DNA of 64,000 nucleotides, from positions 5,175 to 69,174 of the forward strand of contig DASSEW010000076.1 in the NCBI GenBank assembly GCA_035695065.1. Direction: 5' to 3'. The notes beneath the pieces are model-generated. The model did not search any database. It was not told the DNA's origin and saw only the letters and a list, made by a program, of their open reading frames with translations. Shown piece by piece: positions 52,769-62,787 of this stretch. Position 1 is the first letter of the stretch. Every line of letters begins with the position of its first letter. The position numbers and the translations under genes were made by a program. Source of the stretch: 66-474 sp035695065 (GTDB lineage Bacteria; Pseudomonadota; Gammaproteobacteria; Xanthomonadales; Rhodanobacteraceae).

Positions 52769-53565
52769 GCGTATTCGACGGTAAACGGCGCGTGGTCGGA
52801 GAAACGCGGACTCGGCGCCACCGAACATGCGCGCACGCGTTGGGCCAGCGAAGGCGTGATGATCTGGTAATCGATCCGCCAACCGACGTTGTTGGCGCGC
52901 GCGGCACCGCGGTTCGACCACCAGGTGTATTCGTCCTTCGCATCCGGTTTGGCAACGCGGAACGCATCCATCCAGCCATGCTTCGGCGCGGGCGTGTCGT
53001 CGCCATGCGCATCGGCGAGCATGCCGTTGAGCCAGGCGCGCTCTGCCGGCAGGCAGCCGGAGTTCTTCTGGTTGGAAGTCCAGTTCCTGATGTCGTTGCG
53101 CGAACGCACGATGTTCCAGTCGCCGCACAGGACGTAATCGCGGCCGCTCGCCAGCCATTCGTCGAAGATCGGCTTGATCCACTCCATGACCTCGAACTTG
53201 AAGCGCTGGCGCTCCTCGCCCGAAGAACCCGATGGCACGTACAACGACACCACGCTCAGGTTGCCGAAGCGCGCTTCCAGATAGCGGCCCTCGTTGTCGA
53301 ACGCATCCCAGCCGAGCGTGTTGCGGACTTCGTCCGGCTCACGCTTCGCATAGATCGCCACGCCGCTGTAGCCCTTCTTCGTGGTGGCATCACGGTAGAA
53401 GCAGTGATGGCCGTCGGGCCGGAACATCGGATCGGTCAACTGGCCTTCCTGCGCCTTGGTTTCCTGCAGGCACACGACGTCGGCGCTCTGCGCGCGCAAC
53501 CAGTCGAAGAAGCCCTTGCTGGCGGCCGAGCGGATACCGTTGGCGTTGAAGGTGATGATTTTCAC
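52765..53565 (-). CDS. xth: Exodeoxyribonuclease III
   Basis: 266 residues from GTG 53565, fixed by the family N-terminus (V/MKIITFNANGIRSA). It is an AP endonuclease and 3'-5' exonuclease for base-excision repair. Metal and catalytic residues lie in NANGIR, LQETKAQEG, GDWNIV and the final SDHAPF. No Shine-Dalgarno sequence precedes the start: the upstream bases on its strand are a pyrimidine-rich heptad array (ccctgctccctgctc) that abuts the GTG. It is translationally coupled to ampG by an ATGA overlap and is divergent from pyrE. Confidence 0.95.
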   Translation of the reverse strand: MKIITFNANGIRSAASKGFFDWLRAQSADVVCLQETKAQEGQLTDPMFRPDGHHCFYRDATTKKGYSGVAIYAKREPDEVRNTLGWDAFDNEGRYLEARFGNLSVVSLYVPSGSSGEERQRFKFEVMEWIKPIFDEWLASGRDYVLCGDWNIVRSRNDIRNWTSNQKNSGCLPAERAWLNGMLADAHGDDTPAPKHGWMDAFRVAKPDAKDEYTWWSNRGAARANNVGWRIDYQIITPSLAQRVRACSVAPSPRFSDHAPFTVEYA

Positions 53566-53701
53566 GAGCAGGGAGCAGGGCCGAGGGAGCAGGGCTGAGG
53601 GTAGCCGATAAGCGCATGGTGAACCATGCGTTCGATCGGCGGTTCGGCATCGCAAAGGTGCTGCTCTATCATCTGCTCCCTGCTCCCTGCTCCCTGCTCC
53701 C
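53566..53701. repeat. Palindromic heptad array between divergent xth and pyrE
   Basis: The left arm is five 7-bp units (gagcagg, gagcagg, gccgagg, gagcagg, gctgagg; 53566-53600). The right arm is four perfect tgctccc units (53674-53701). The arms are complementary. The spacer holds a separate hairpin, cgcatgg-tgaa-ccatgcg (53613-53630). Each arm touches a start codon: GTG of xth on the left and ATG of pyrE on the right. Confidence 0.9.
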
Positions 53702-54346
53702 ATGCTCAAATCCCACCAACGCACTTTCCTCGACCTCGCCATTGAGCGTGGCGTATTGCGCTTCGGCGAGTTCACGCTGAAATCGGGGCGGGCGAGTCCG
53801 TATTTCTTCAACCTGGGGCGCATGGATTCGGGCGCGGCGCTCGCGACGATCGGCGACGCCTATGCCGCCGCCGCGGTGCAGTCGGGTGTGTCATTCGACG
53901 TGCTGTTCGGCCCGGCGTACAAGGGCATCCCGCTCGCCGCCGCGTGTGCAATCGCGCTGGCGCGTGTGCACGGCCGCGACCTGCCGTGGGCGTACAACCG
54001 CAAGGAAGCCAAGGACCACGGCGAGGGCGGCGTGCTGGTCGGCGCGCCCCTGCAAGGCCGCGTGCTGATCGTGGACGACGTGATCACCGCCGGCACCGCG
54101 GTGCGCGAATCGCTCGCGATCATCCGCGACGCCGGCGCGCAGCCGGCCGGCGTGCTGGTGGCACTGGATCGCCAGGAGCGCGGCAGCGGCGCGTTGTCGG
54201 CCACCCAGGAACTGACTGCCGAGCACGGCATCCCGGTGATCGCGATCGTGGGTCTGGACGACGTCATGGATTACGCGGGCGGGCGGCCGGAGCTGGCCGC
54301 CCAGCGCGAACGCATGGCGGCCTATCGCGCCCGATACGGCGTCTGA
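53702..54346 (+). CDS. pyrE: Orotate phosphoribosyltransferase
   Basis: 214 residues. It joins orotate to PRPP to make OMP in pyrimidine synthesis. FTLKSGRASPYFFN near residue 21, FGPAYKGIPLA near 68 and the PRPP loop VLIVDDVITAGTA near 120 are typical. The ATG at 53702 follows four tgctccc heptads with no purine-rich ribosome site, so translation may rely on a leaderless or unstructured pyrimidine-rich start. A next in-frame start with a better site is not apparent, and the usual N-terminus is present. Confidence 0.96.
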   Translation: MLKSHQRTFLDLAIERGVLRFGEFTLKSGRASPYFFNLGRMDSGAALATIGDAYAAAAVQSGVSFDVLFGPAYKGIPLAAACAIALARVHGRDLPWAYNRKEAKDHGEGGVLVGAPLQGRVLIVDDVITAGTAVRESLAIIRDAGAQPAGVLVALDRQERGSGALSATQELTAEHGIPVIAIVGLDDVMDYAGGRPELAAQRERMAAYRARYGV

Positions 54347-54436
54347 ACGGGGCGAACCACGCGCCAAAGCCCTGACGCGGCTCGCAACTTGCAAGGCTTG
54401 CAGCGACCTATACTCGCGTCAGCCCGGAGTCCGCTC

Positions 54437-55087
54437 ATGCGCCTTGCCCTGCTGTCCGCCTCGTTTGCCGCCCTGCTCTGCGTCGCCGCCGGCGCGGCTG
54501 CGGGCGACACCACGCCCACCACGCATTACCGCTGGCACGATGCGCAGGGCGGGTTGCATTACAGCGACAGCATCCCGCCGGACGCCGTGCACCTTGGCTA
54601 CGACATCGTCGACGACAACGGCCTGCTGGTGCGCCACGTCAACCGCGAGATGACGCCGGCCGAACGCGCGGCGGCGGATGCCGAAGCGGCGCGCGCCGCG
54701 GCAGCCAAGCGGATGGCCGACCAGCAGGCGCTCGCCGATCGGCAGTTGCTGGCGGCGTATCCCAACGAGGCCGAATTGCGCGAAACGCACCAGGCCCGGC
54801 TGGCGCAGATGCAGCAGAACATCGATACCACCCAGTCGAACCTGCGCAGCCAGGAGCAGAACCTCGCCGAGCTGCTGGCGCACGCGGCGGATCTGGAGCG
54901 CAGCGGCAAGCCGGTGCCGGCGGAGCTGCGCACGCGGCTGGCCGACCAGCGCAAGAACGTGGCCGACGAACGCAACGAAGTCGCGCACCTTCAGAGCGAG
55001 CGCGCAGCGACCGCGAAAACGCAGGAAGCGGAGTTGCAGCGTTACCGCACGCTCAGCGCCAAGGCGCAGGCGAGCACGGGCAACTGA
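54437..55087 (+). CDS. Secreted DUF4124-like coiled-coil protein
   Basis: 216 residues from ATG 54437. A signal peptide (MRLALLSASFAALLCVAAG) is followed by a short DUF4124-type segment, YRWHDAQGGLHYSDSIP, near residues 32-50. Residues about 75-210 are almost wholly helical, rich in Ala, Glu, Gln and Arg, and probably form a long coiled coil. It should be periplasmic. DUF4124 proteins have no settled role; some are thought to touch the cell wall. Its stop adjoins the stop of the convergent acyl carrier protein gene. Confidence 0.8.
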   Translation: MRLALLSASFAALLCVAAGAAAGDTTPTTHYRWHDAQGGLHYSDSIPPDAVHLGYDIVDDNGLLVRHVNREMTPAERAAADAEAARAAAAKRMADQQALADRQLLAAYPNEAELRETHQARLAQMQQNIDTTQSNLRSQEQNLAELLAHAADLERSGKPVPAELRTRLADQRKNVADERNEVAHLQSERAATAKTQEAELQRYRTLSAKAQASTGN

Positions 55088-55357
55088 TCAAGCGGCCTTT
55101 TGCTGCTGGATGTATTCCGCCAGCGCGCGCAGCGAACCGAAGATGCGGCGGTTGTCCGGATTGTCCGAGCGCAGCTGGAAACCATAGCGCTTGGAAATCG
55201 CCAGCGAGAGTTCCAGCGCGTCGATCGAATCCAGACCGAGCTCGCCGCCGAACAGCGGCGCTTCGGGTGCGATCTGGTCGGCCGAAACGCCTTCCAGATT
55301 GAGATTGGTGACGATCAGTTCGGCGAGTTCGCGTTCTGCAGCAGTCTGTTCGGTCAT
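55088..55357 (-). CDS. Acyl carrier protein, pigment-cluster type
   Basis: 89 residues. The phosphopantetheine attachment Ser lies in GLDSIDALEL near residue 44, in a four-helix acidic carrier protein. It is not the housekeeping AcpP, which would sit beside fabD/fabF. It is divergent from a XanB2-like chorismatase gene, an arrangement that recalls xanC/xanB2 of the xanthomonadin (aryl polyene) cluster of Xanthomonas. The other pigment genes are absent from the window, so the link is inferred from this pair only. Confidence 0.88.
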   Translation of the reverse strand: MTEQTAAERELAELIVTNLNLEGVSADQIAPEAPLFGGELGLDSIDALELSLAISKRYGFQLRSDNPDNRRIFGSLRALAEYIQQQKAA

Positions 55358-55474
55358 GGTATTTCAAGCGGCGCGCCGCTCCCCAGCGGCCGTGCAGTGT
55401 AACATAGCGGGCTTTTAGCAGGCTTTCGAAACGATGTTTCACCTCGCAATTTTCCAGCACGAGCGCACCTGGCG

Positions 55475-56434
55475 GTGAGCGCGCCAACGCTTGCGCGCCT
55501 GTCGGTCCGTTACGTGGAATCGGGCGATGTTCCGGATCAGGCGCTGGCCTCGCTGGGCTTCGGCAAGCTCGTGCCCGGGGGCGATCCGCGCCGCCTGTGC
55601 GTGCCGTTGCCGGTACTCGCGCCCGCTTCATTGCACGAGCAGTGGCACGTCGATGCCGAAGTTACCTGTGGCCATGAGGGCAGGTTGCGCTGGTCCGCCG
55701 GCGGCGGCTGGCTGTTCGTCGCGCTGGAGCTGGACGAAGCGGAATGCGGCGGCATCGAGGCTGCGGCCGAGCAGGCGTATCGGGAATTGTGCGGGTTCGT
55801 GGCAGGGCGCGCGGAGCGGCACCTGCTGCGCATCTGGAATTACCTGCATGCGATCAACGAAGGCGACGGCGACGGCGAACGCTATCGCCGCTTCTGCATG
55901 GGACGTGCGCGCGGGCTCGCGGCGCGTGGTATCGAGCGTTATCCCGCCGCCACCGCGATCGGCCAGCACCTCGCGCCGGGCGTATTGCAGGTTTACGCGC
56001 TGTGCGCGACGCAACCGGGCGAGGCGCTGGAGAATCCGCGCCAGGTCAGTGCGTGGCGTTATCCGCGTGAATACGGACCGACACCGCCGAGCTTCGCGCG
56101 CGCCATGAAACTCCCGGATGGCGGCCTCGCCATTTCCGGCACCGCCGCGGTGGTCGGTCATGCATCGCGTCATGATCGCGACCTTGCGGCGCAGGTCGCC
56201 GAAACCTGCGTCAACCTGCGCGCGCTGCTGGATGCTGCGGCGCTCGCGGATTTCGACGCGACTTCGCCGCTGAAGATTTACCTGCGCCACGCGGAAGACG
56301 CGCAGGCGGTGCAGGCCGCGCTCGCGCAGCACCTGGACCCCGGCGTGCCGCGACTGGTCCTGCATGGCGACATCTGCCGCCGCGAATTGCTGGTCGAGAT
56401 TGATGGATGGCGCTTCGCGCAGGGCGGGTCCTGA
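55475..56434 (+). CDS. xanB2: XanB2-like chorismatase (3-/4-hydroxybenzoate forming)
   Basis: 319 residues from GTG 55475. Family features are RIWNYLHAIN near residue 124, YRRFCMGRARGL near 145, PSFARAM near 209, GTAAVVGH near 223 and LVEIDGW near the end. These fit the FkbO/Hyg5/XanB2 group that splits chorismate into hydroxybenzoates. XanB2 supplies 3-hydroxybenzoate for xanthomonadin and 4-hydroxybenzoate for ubiquinone in Xanthomonas. It is divergent from an acyl carrier protein gene. Its last codons and stop fall in a palindromic repeat (56421-56472), so the C-terminus QGGS is written by that repeat. Confidence 0.85.
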   Translation: MSAPTLARLSVRYVESGDVPDQALASLGFGKLVPGGDPRRLCVPLPVLAPASLHEQWHVDAEVTCGHEGRLRWSAGGGWLFVALELDEAECGGIEAAAEQAYRELCGFVAGRAERHLLRIWNYLHAINEGDGDGERYRRFCMGRARGLAARGIERYPAATAIGQHLAPGVLQVYALCATQPGEALENPRQVSAWRYPREYGPTPPSFARAMKLPDGGLAISGTAAVVGHASRHDRDLAAQVAETCVNLRALLDAAALADFDATSPLKIYLRHAEDAQAVQAALAQHLDPGVPRLVLHGDICRRELLVEIDGWRFAQGGS

Positions 56435-56472
56435 CCCACCGATGGCGAGGGCGGCGGGCCAGCGCCCGCCCC
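56421..56472. repeat. Two-hairpin palindromic repeat (copy C) at the xanB2 stop
   Basis: gggtc-ct-gaccc (56426-56437) contains the TGA of xanB2. ggcgggc-cagc-gcccgcc (56453-56470) follows. The agggcgggt...accc start and the paired-hairpin design resemble copies A and B, with more divergence. It sits between convergent xanB2 and glmU and may also end their transcripts. Confidence 0.55.
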
Positions 56473-56476
56473 TGCA

Positions 56477-57847
56477 TCAGTTTCCGTTCTTCTTTGGCTT
56501 CTGCCATCCCGGCAACGTGACCTGGCGAGCGCGTGCCACGGTGAGTTCGCCGGCGGGCGCGTCGTTGCTGATCGTTGAGCCGGCGCCGATCGTGGCCTGG
56601 GCGCCGACCGTCACCGGCGCCACCAGCGCGGTGTTGGAGCCGATGAACGCACCGTCCTCGATGCGGGTCACGTGCTTGTGCGCGCCGTCGTAATTGCAGG
56701 TGATGGTGCCGGCGCCGATGTTGACGTGCGCGCCTACCATCGCGTCACCGAGGTAGGTGAGGTGATTGGCCTTGGAGCCCTCGCCCAGCCGCGACTGCTT
56801 GGTTTCGACGAAGTTGCCCACGTGCGCGCCGGCATCCAGCTCGGTGCCGGGGCGCAGTCGCGCGAACGGGCCGATCCGGCACGCGCCGTGCGTGGTGACG
56901 CCGTCCAGGTCGCAGTGCGCCAGCACTTCGGTGCCGGCGGCGAGGCACACGTTGCGCAAGCGGCAGAACGGGCCGATCTTCACGCCGTCGCCCAGCGTGA
57001 CTTCGCCTTCGAGGATCACGTCCACGTCGATCTCGACGTCCTGCCCGTGGCTGACATGACCGCGCGGATCGAAACGCGCCGGATCATTGATGCGCAATCC
57101 CGCCAGCGCCAGTTCGCGCGCATGCCGCGCGCGCAGGTAGCCTTCCAGCTGCGCGAGCTGCCAGGCGTCGTTCGCACCGAAAGCCTCGATCGGATCGCCG
57201 GTCGGGATCGCCTGCGCGGGATGATCCTCCTCCGCGGCTTGGGCGAAGATGTCGGTGAGATAGAGCTCGCGCTGGGCATTGTCGTCGGACAGATTGCCGA
57301 CCCACACGCGCAGCCGGCCGGAATCCGCCGCCAGCACGCCGGTGTTGACGGTGCGCACCGCGCGCTGCTCGGCGCCGGCATCGCGCTCCTCGACCACCGC
57401 GCGCACGCGTCCCAGGCCATCGCGCAACACGCGGCCGTAGCCGGATGGGTCGGCCAGGTCGGCGGTCAGCAGCGCCAGCGACGCCTCCGCCGCGACCAGT
57501 GAGCGCAAGGTGTCGGCGCGCAGCAACGGCACGTCGCCGTACAGGACCAATACGCGCACGCGCTCGGGCACATTCGCCAACGCGAGCCGCACCGCATCCC
57601 CGGTGCCGCGCTGCTCGGGCTGGTGCACCCAGCTGACGTCGCGCGCTTCGGCAAACGCTTCGCGCACCTGCTCGCCGCGATGGCCATGCACCACGTGGAT
57701 GGCGTCGGGGCGCAGCAGCCGCGCGGTTTCCAGCACATGCGCCAGCAGCGGCCGACCGGCCAGTGGCAGCAGCACTTTCGGCAACGCGGACTTCATGCGC
57801 TTGCCCTCGCCTGCCGCGAGGATGATCACGTGCAGCGGTTCGCTCAT
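56477..57847 (-). CDS. glmU: Bifunctional GlmU: N-acetyltransferase and uridylyltransferase
   Basis: 456 residues from ATG 57847, with a ggggaga-type ribosome site. GlmU acetylates glucosamine-1-phosphate and couples it to UTP, giving UDP-GlcNAc. The N-terminal uridylyltransferase shows LAAGEGKRMKSALPKVL and LVLYGDVPLL. The C-terminal part (about 250-456) is a left-handed beta-helix acetyltransferase, with GVKIGPFCRLRN, KQSRLGEGSKANHLTYLGD and NYDGAHK. It follows atpC on the same strand but behind a terminator, so it probably has its own promoter. The atp-glmU order is common in gammaproteobacteria. Confidence 0.97.
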   Translation of the reverse strand: MSEPLHVIILAAGEGKRMKSALPKVLLPLAGRPLLAHVLETARLLRPDAIHVVHGHRGEQVREAFAEARDVSWVHQPEQRGTGDAVRLALANVPERVRVLVLYGDVPLLRADTLRSLVAAEASLALLTADLADPSGYGRVLRDGLGRVRAVVEERDAGAEQRAVRTVNTGVLAADSGRLRVWVGNLSDDNAQRELYLTDIFAQAAEEDHPAQAIPTGDPIEAFGANDAWQLAQLEGYLRARHARELALAGLRINDPARFDPRGHVSHGQDVEIDVDVILEGEVTLGDGVKIGPFCRLRNVCLAAGTEVLAHCDLDGVTTHGACRIGPFARLRPGTELDAGAHVGNFVETKQSRLGEGSKANHLTYLGDAMVGAHVNIGAGTITCNYDGAHKHVTRIEDGAFIGSNTALVAPVTVGAQATIGAGSTISNDAPAGELTVARARQVTLPGWQKPKKNGN

Positions 57848-57951
57848 GCGCCCTCTCCCCGGAGTCGCGCAAACATACCTGAAAGTCTGTATGGCGGGAA
57901 TGAAGCCGGATTCGCGGATACGCGAAGAGGCATTCGAGCGCGACCATCCAG

Positions 57952-57978
57952 ACAAAAACGCCGCGCGGCCGGCGTTTT
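57952..57978 (-). terminator. Terminator of the atp operon
   Basis: On the minus strand aaaacgccg and cggcgtttt form a 9-bp stem that runs into a T-tract, 20 bp past the atpC stop. Confidence 0.85.
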
Positions 57979-57997
57979 CACGGCAATGAGCAAGCGC

Positions 57998-58423
57998 TCA
58001 GTGGGCGAGATTCTTGCGCAGGCGCTCCAGCGCCTGCAGCTGCGCCGCAGCCTGGATCAATTGCTGCTGCGCTTCGGCCACGGTCTTGGCATCACCGCGG
58101 TTGGCCAGCACGCGTTCGGCTTCTTCCTTGGCGCGCTTGGCGGAAGCCTCGTCGATGTCGTGCGCGCGCAGCGCGGTGTCGGCCAGTACGGTCACCACGC
58201 TCGGCTGCACTTCCAGGATGCCGCCGGACACGTAGTAAGGATGACGCTCGCCCTTGTCGTCGATCACCTCGACCGCGCCGGGTTTCAGCAGCGTGATCAG
58301 CGGCGCGTGCCGCGGCGCGATGCCAAGCTCGCCGCTGATGCCGGTGGCGATGACCATGCTGGCCTCGCCGTGGAAGATCTCGGCTTCGGCACTGACGATG
58401 TCGCAACGGATGGTGGATGCCAT
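57998..58423 (-). CDS. atpC: ATP synthase F1 epsilon subunit
   Basis: 141 residues. It forms the central stalk with gamma and inhibits reverse rotation through its C-terminal helices. The N-terminal beta-sandwich (CDIVSAEAEIFHGEASMV, GELGIAPRHAPLITLLKPG) and the C-terminal helix pair (AEAQQQLIQAAAQLQALERLRK) are intact. It is the last atp gene, followed by a terminator. A 119-bp gap to atpD contains a palindromic heptad array. Confidence 0.97.
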   Translation of the reverse strand: MASTIRCDIVSAEAEIFHGEASMVIATGISGELGIAPRHAPLITLLKPGAVEVIDDKGERHPYYVSGGILEVQPSVVTVLADTALRAHDIDEASAKRAKEEAERVLANRGDAKTVAEAQQQLIQAAAQLQALERLRKNLAH

Positions 58424-58450
58424 ATCAAGTCCGACTACTGTTCCTGAATT

Positions 58451-58538
58451 GTGAGCGGTGATTGGTGAGCGGTGCGCGGAGAATCAAGAGCGCGAGATTC
58501 GGCTTTCGCCGCTCACCGCTGACCGCTTCTCCGCTCAC
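58451..58538. repeat. Palindromic heptad array, atpD-atpC gap
   Basis: The left arm is gtgagcg, gtgattg, gtgagcg, gtgcgcg (58451-58478). The right arm is cgctcac, cgctgac, cgcttct and ccgctcac (58510-58538). cgctcac is the exact complement of gtgagcg. A further short inverted pair (gaatc/gattc) lies in the loop. Confidence 0.85.
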
Positions 58539-58542
58539 TGCA

Positions 58543-59985
58543 TCACGCCGCCTTCTTCTGGTCGGCCGCGGCCATCGCCTCGCCTTTCTTGATGGCCTCG
58601 TCGATGCCGCCGACCATGTAGAACGCCTGCTCCGGCAGGTGGTCCACTTCGCCGTCCACGATCATCTTGAACGCGCGGATGGTTTCCTTCAGCGGCACGT
58701 ACTTGCCGGGCGAACCGGTGAACACTTCGGCCACGTGGAACGGCTGCGAGAAGAAGCGCTCGCACTTGCGCGCGCGGTACACGGCCTGCTTGTCTTCTTC
58801 GCTCAATTCGTCCATGCCCAGGATCGCGATGATGTCCTTCAGTTCCTTGTAGCGCTGCAGCGTACCCTGCACCTTGCGCGCGACGTCGTAGTGCTCCTGG
58901 CCGATCACGTTCGGATCGAGCTGGCGCGAAGTCGAATCCAGCGGATCCACCGCCGGATAGATGCCGAGTGCGGCGATGTTGCGCGAGAGCACCACGGTTG
59001 CGTCCAGATGCGCGAAGGTGGTCGCCGGCGACGGGTCGGTCAGGTCGTCCGCTGGCACGTACACCGCCTGGATCGAGGTGATCGAACCGGTCTTGGTGGA
59101 AGTGATGCGCTCCTGCAGGCGGCCCATTTCGTCGGCCAGCGTCGGCTGATAGCCCACCGCTGACGGCATGCGGCCGAGCAGCGCGGACACCTCGGTGCCG
59201 GCTAGCGTGTAGCGGTAGATGTTGTCGACGAAGAACAGGATGTCGCGGCCCTTGCCGGATGCATCCTTCTCGTCGCGGAAGTACTCGGCCATGGTGAGGC
59301 CGGTCAGCGCGACGCGCAGGCGGTTGCCCGGCGGCTCGTTCATCTGGCCGTACACCATCGCCACTTTCGACTGCGTCGGATCTTCCAGCTTCACGACGCC
59401 CGCCTCGATCATCTCGTGATAGAAGTCGTTGCCTTCGCGGGTGCGCTCGCCGACACCGGCGAACACCGACAAGCCCGAATGTTGCGTGGCGATGTTGTTG
59501 ATCAGCTCCAGCATGGTCACGGTCTTGCCCACGCCCGCGCCGCCGAACAGGCCGACCTTGCCGCCCTTGGCAAACGGGCACATCAGGTCGATCACCTTGA
59601 TGCCGGTTTCCAGCAGCTCATTCGCGGCCGCCTGCTCGTCATAGGCCGGCGCTTCGCGATGGATCACCCACTGGTCCTGCGCATTCACCGGACCGCGCTC
59701 GTCGATCGGCTCGCCGAGCACGTTCATGATGCGGCCGAGGGTGGCCTTGCCGACCGGCACCTTGATGCCCGCGCCGGTGTTGTCAACCACGAGGTTGCGC
59801 TTCAGGCCGTCGGTGGAACCGAGCGCGATGGTGCGCACCACGCCGTCGCCGAGCTGCTGCTGCACTTCGAGCGTCACCTGCGTGCCCTGCACCTTCAGCG
59901 CGTCGTACACCTTCGGCACGGACTCGCGCGGAAACTCGACGTCAACGACGGCGCCGATGATCTGTACGACTTTGCCCTGGTTCAT
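58543..59985 (-). CDS. atpD: ATP synthase F1 beta subunit
   Basis: 480 residues. It is the catalytic subunit. The P-loop is GGAGVGKTVTM near residue 150. GERTREGND carries the catalytic Glu, and MVYGQMNEPPGNR, LLGRMPSAVGYQPTLADEMG and the DELSEEDK (DELSEED) lever motif are present. It is complete and of normal length. On the operon transcript it is flanked by heptad palindromes on both sides. Confidence 0.98.
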   Translation of the reverse strand: MNQGKVVQIIGAVVDVEFPRESVPKVYDALKVQGTQVTLEVQQQLGDGVVRTIALGSTDGLKRNLVVDNTGAGIKVPVGKATLGRIMNVLGEPIDERGPVNAQDQWVIHREAPAYDEQAAANELLETGIKVIDLMCPFAKGGKVGLFGGAGVGKTVTMLELINNIATQHSGLSVFAGVGERTREGNDFYHEMIEAGVVKLEDPTQSKVAMVYGQMNEPPGNRLRVALTGLTMAEYFRDEKDASGKGRDILFFVDNIYRYTLAGTEVSALLGRMPSAVGYQPTLADEMGRLQERITSTKTGSITSIQAVYVPADDLTDPSPATTFAHLDATVVLSRNIAALGIYPAVDPLDSTSRQLDPNVIGQEHYDVARKVQGTLQRYKELKDIIAILGMDELSEEDKQAVYRARKCERFFSQPFHVAEVFTGSPGKYVPLKETIRAFKMIVDGEVDHLPEQAFYMVGGIDEAIKKGEAMAAADQKKAA

Positions 59986-60021
59986 GCTCGTAACTCCAGT
60001 AACTTTTCTGTGTATCTCTTG

Positions 60022-60086
60022 AGAGACGGGAAGAGGGAGACGAAAGCACCGGCTTCAACGTTTCCCTTCTCTCGTCTGCCGTCTCC
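60022..60086. repeat. Palindromic heptad array, atpG-atpD gap
   Basis: The left arm is agagacg, ggaagag, ggagacg (60022-60042). The right arm is cgtttcc, cttctct, cgtctgc, cgtctcc (60059-60086). cgtctcc is the exact complement of ggagacg. Confidence 0.85.
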
Positions 60087-60091
60087 CGGGT

Positions 60092-61006
60092 TCAAACCGC
60101 CGCGGCGCCGCCGACGATCTCCGAAATTTCCTGCGTGATCGCCGCCTGCCGCGCCTTGTTGTAGATCAGCGTCAGCGTGTCGATCGCCTTGGTCGCGTTG
60201 TCCGATGCCGACTTCATCGCCACCATGCGCGCCGCATGTTCACTGGCCAGGTTTTCCAGCACCGCGTGATAGACCAGCGCTTCGATATAGCGCTCCAGCA
60301 CGTGGCTGATCACCGGCTCCGCTTCCGGCTCGTAGATGTAGTCCCAGTTCGCTTCACGATGCACGATCGTGGTTTGCGCACCGGGCGTTTCCGCGTCCGG
60401 CGCGGTTTCGGCGATCTGCTTGGCCACCGCCGGCAGCGGCAGCAACGCATCGATGCGCGGGCGCTGGCTCATGGTGTTGACGAAATCGTTGAAGCACAGA
60501 TACACGCGATCCACGCGCCCCTGCATGTAGGCGTCGTTCATCACCTTGATCACGCCCACCAGCTTTTCGAGCTTGGGGCGATCACCCAGGTGCGAAACGC
60601 TGCCCGACATGTTGACCTTGACGCGACGGAAGAATGCGGAGGCCTTCTGGCCGATCGCCACCACGTCCACTTCCACGCCCTTGTCTTCCCACTCGCGGAT
60701 CTCGCCGAGCAGCTTGCGGAACAGGTTGGCGTTGAGTCCGCCGCACAGGCCGCGATCGGTCGACACGATGATGTAGCCGACGCGCTTGACCTCGCGCTCG
60801 CGCAGGGCGGGATGACGGAACTCCGTCGTCGCCTGCGCGATATGCGCGATCACGCCGCGCATGTGCCGGGCATACGGGCGCGAGGCGCGCATCAGATCCT
60901 GCGCGCGCCGGATTTTCGAAGCCGAAACCATTTCCAGCGCGCGCGTCACCTTGCGGGTATTCGCGACGCTCTTGATCTTGGTGCGGATTTCTCGTGCGCC
61001 TGCCAT
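60092..61006 (-). CDS. atpG: ATP synthase F1 gamma subunit
   Basis: 304 residues. It is the rotating shaft of the enzyme. The N-terminal helix MAGAREIRTKIKSVANTRKVTRAL, the central STDRGLCGGLN block and the C-terminal helix (AARMVAMKSASDNATKAI, YNKARQAAITQEISEIVGGA) are diagnostic. An insert of about 15 residues near 195 (ETAPDAETPGAQTT) makes it a little longer than E. coli AtpG, as seen in relatives. Confidence 0.98.
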   Translation of the reverse strand: MAGAREIRTKIKSVANTRKVTRALEMVSASKIRRAQDLMRASRPYARHMRGVIAHIAQATTEFRHPALREREVKRVGYIIVSTDRGLCGGLNANLFRKLLGEIREWEDKGVEVDVVAIGQKASAFFRRVKVNMSGSVSHLGDRPKLEKLVGVIKVMNDAYMQGRVDRVYLCFNDFVNTMSQRPRIDALLPLPAVAKQIAETAPDAETPGAQTTIVHREANWDYIYEPEAEPVISHVLERYIEALVYHAVLENLASEHAARMVAMKSASDNATKAIDTLTLIYNKARQAAITQEISEIVGGAAAV

Positions 61007-61020
61007 GTTCTAAATTCCGT

Positions 61021-61106
61021 AAGTCGAGAGTCGAAAGTCGAAAGTGGGAACAGCCTTGTCGCGCTTGGCGCCTCTTCGACTCTCCACTTTCGTTTTTCGA
61101 TTTTCG
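61021..61106. repeat. Palindromic heptad array, atpA-atpG gap
   Basis: The left arm is aagtcga, gagtcga, aagtcga, aagtggg (61021-61048). The right arm is ttcgact, ctccact, ttcgttt, ttcgatt, then ttcgtta (61075-61109, which runs into the atpA stop). The left heptads nearly match those of the atpH-atpA gap. Confidence 0.9.
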
Positions 61107-62654
<1,548 letters not shown>

Positions 62655-62709
62655 TTGCTCTGGTTCCTGTACGGCCGCCGGGTGGCGAAGCCGCTTTGCA
62701 AAAGTTCGT

Positions 62710-62784
62710 AAGTTGAGAATCGAAAGTCGAAAGTGGGAAAGCCCCAGCCTTTCTACTTTCGTCTTTCCACTTTCGTTTTTCGGG
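62710..62784. repeat. Palindromic heptad array, atpH-atpA gap
   Basis: The left arm is aagttga, gaatcga, aagtcga, aagtggg (62710-62737). The right arm is tttctac, tttcgtc, tttccac, tttcgtt, tttcggg (62750-62784). Confidence 0.9.
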
Positions 62785-62787
62785 TTC

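Noticed and set aside
53566..53701. CRISPR array
   Set aside because: The units are 7 bp, tandem without spacers, and arranged as complementary arms.
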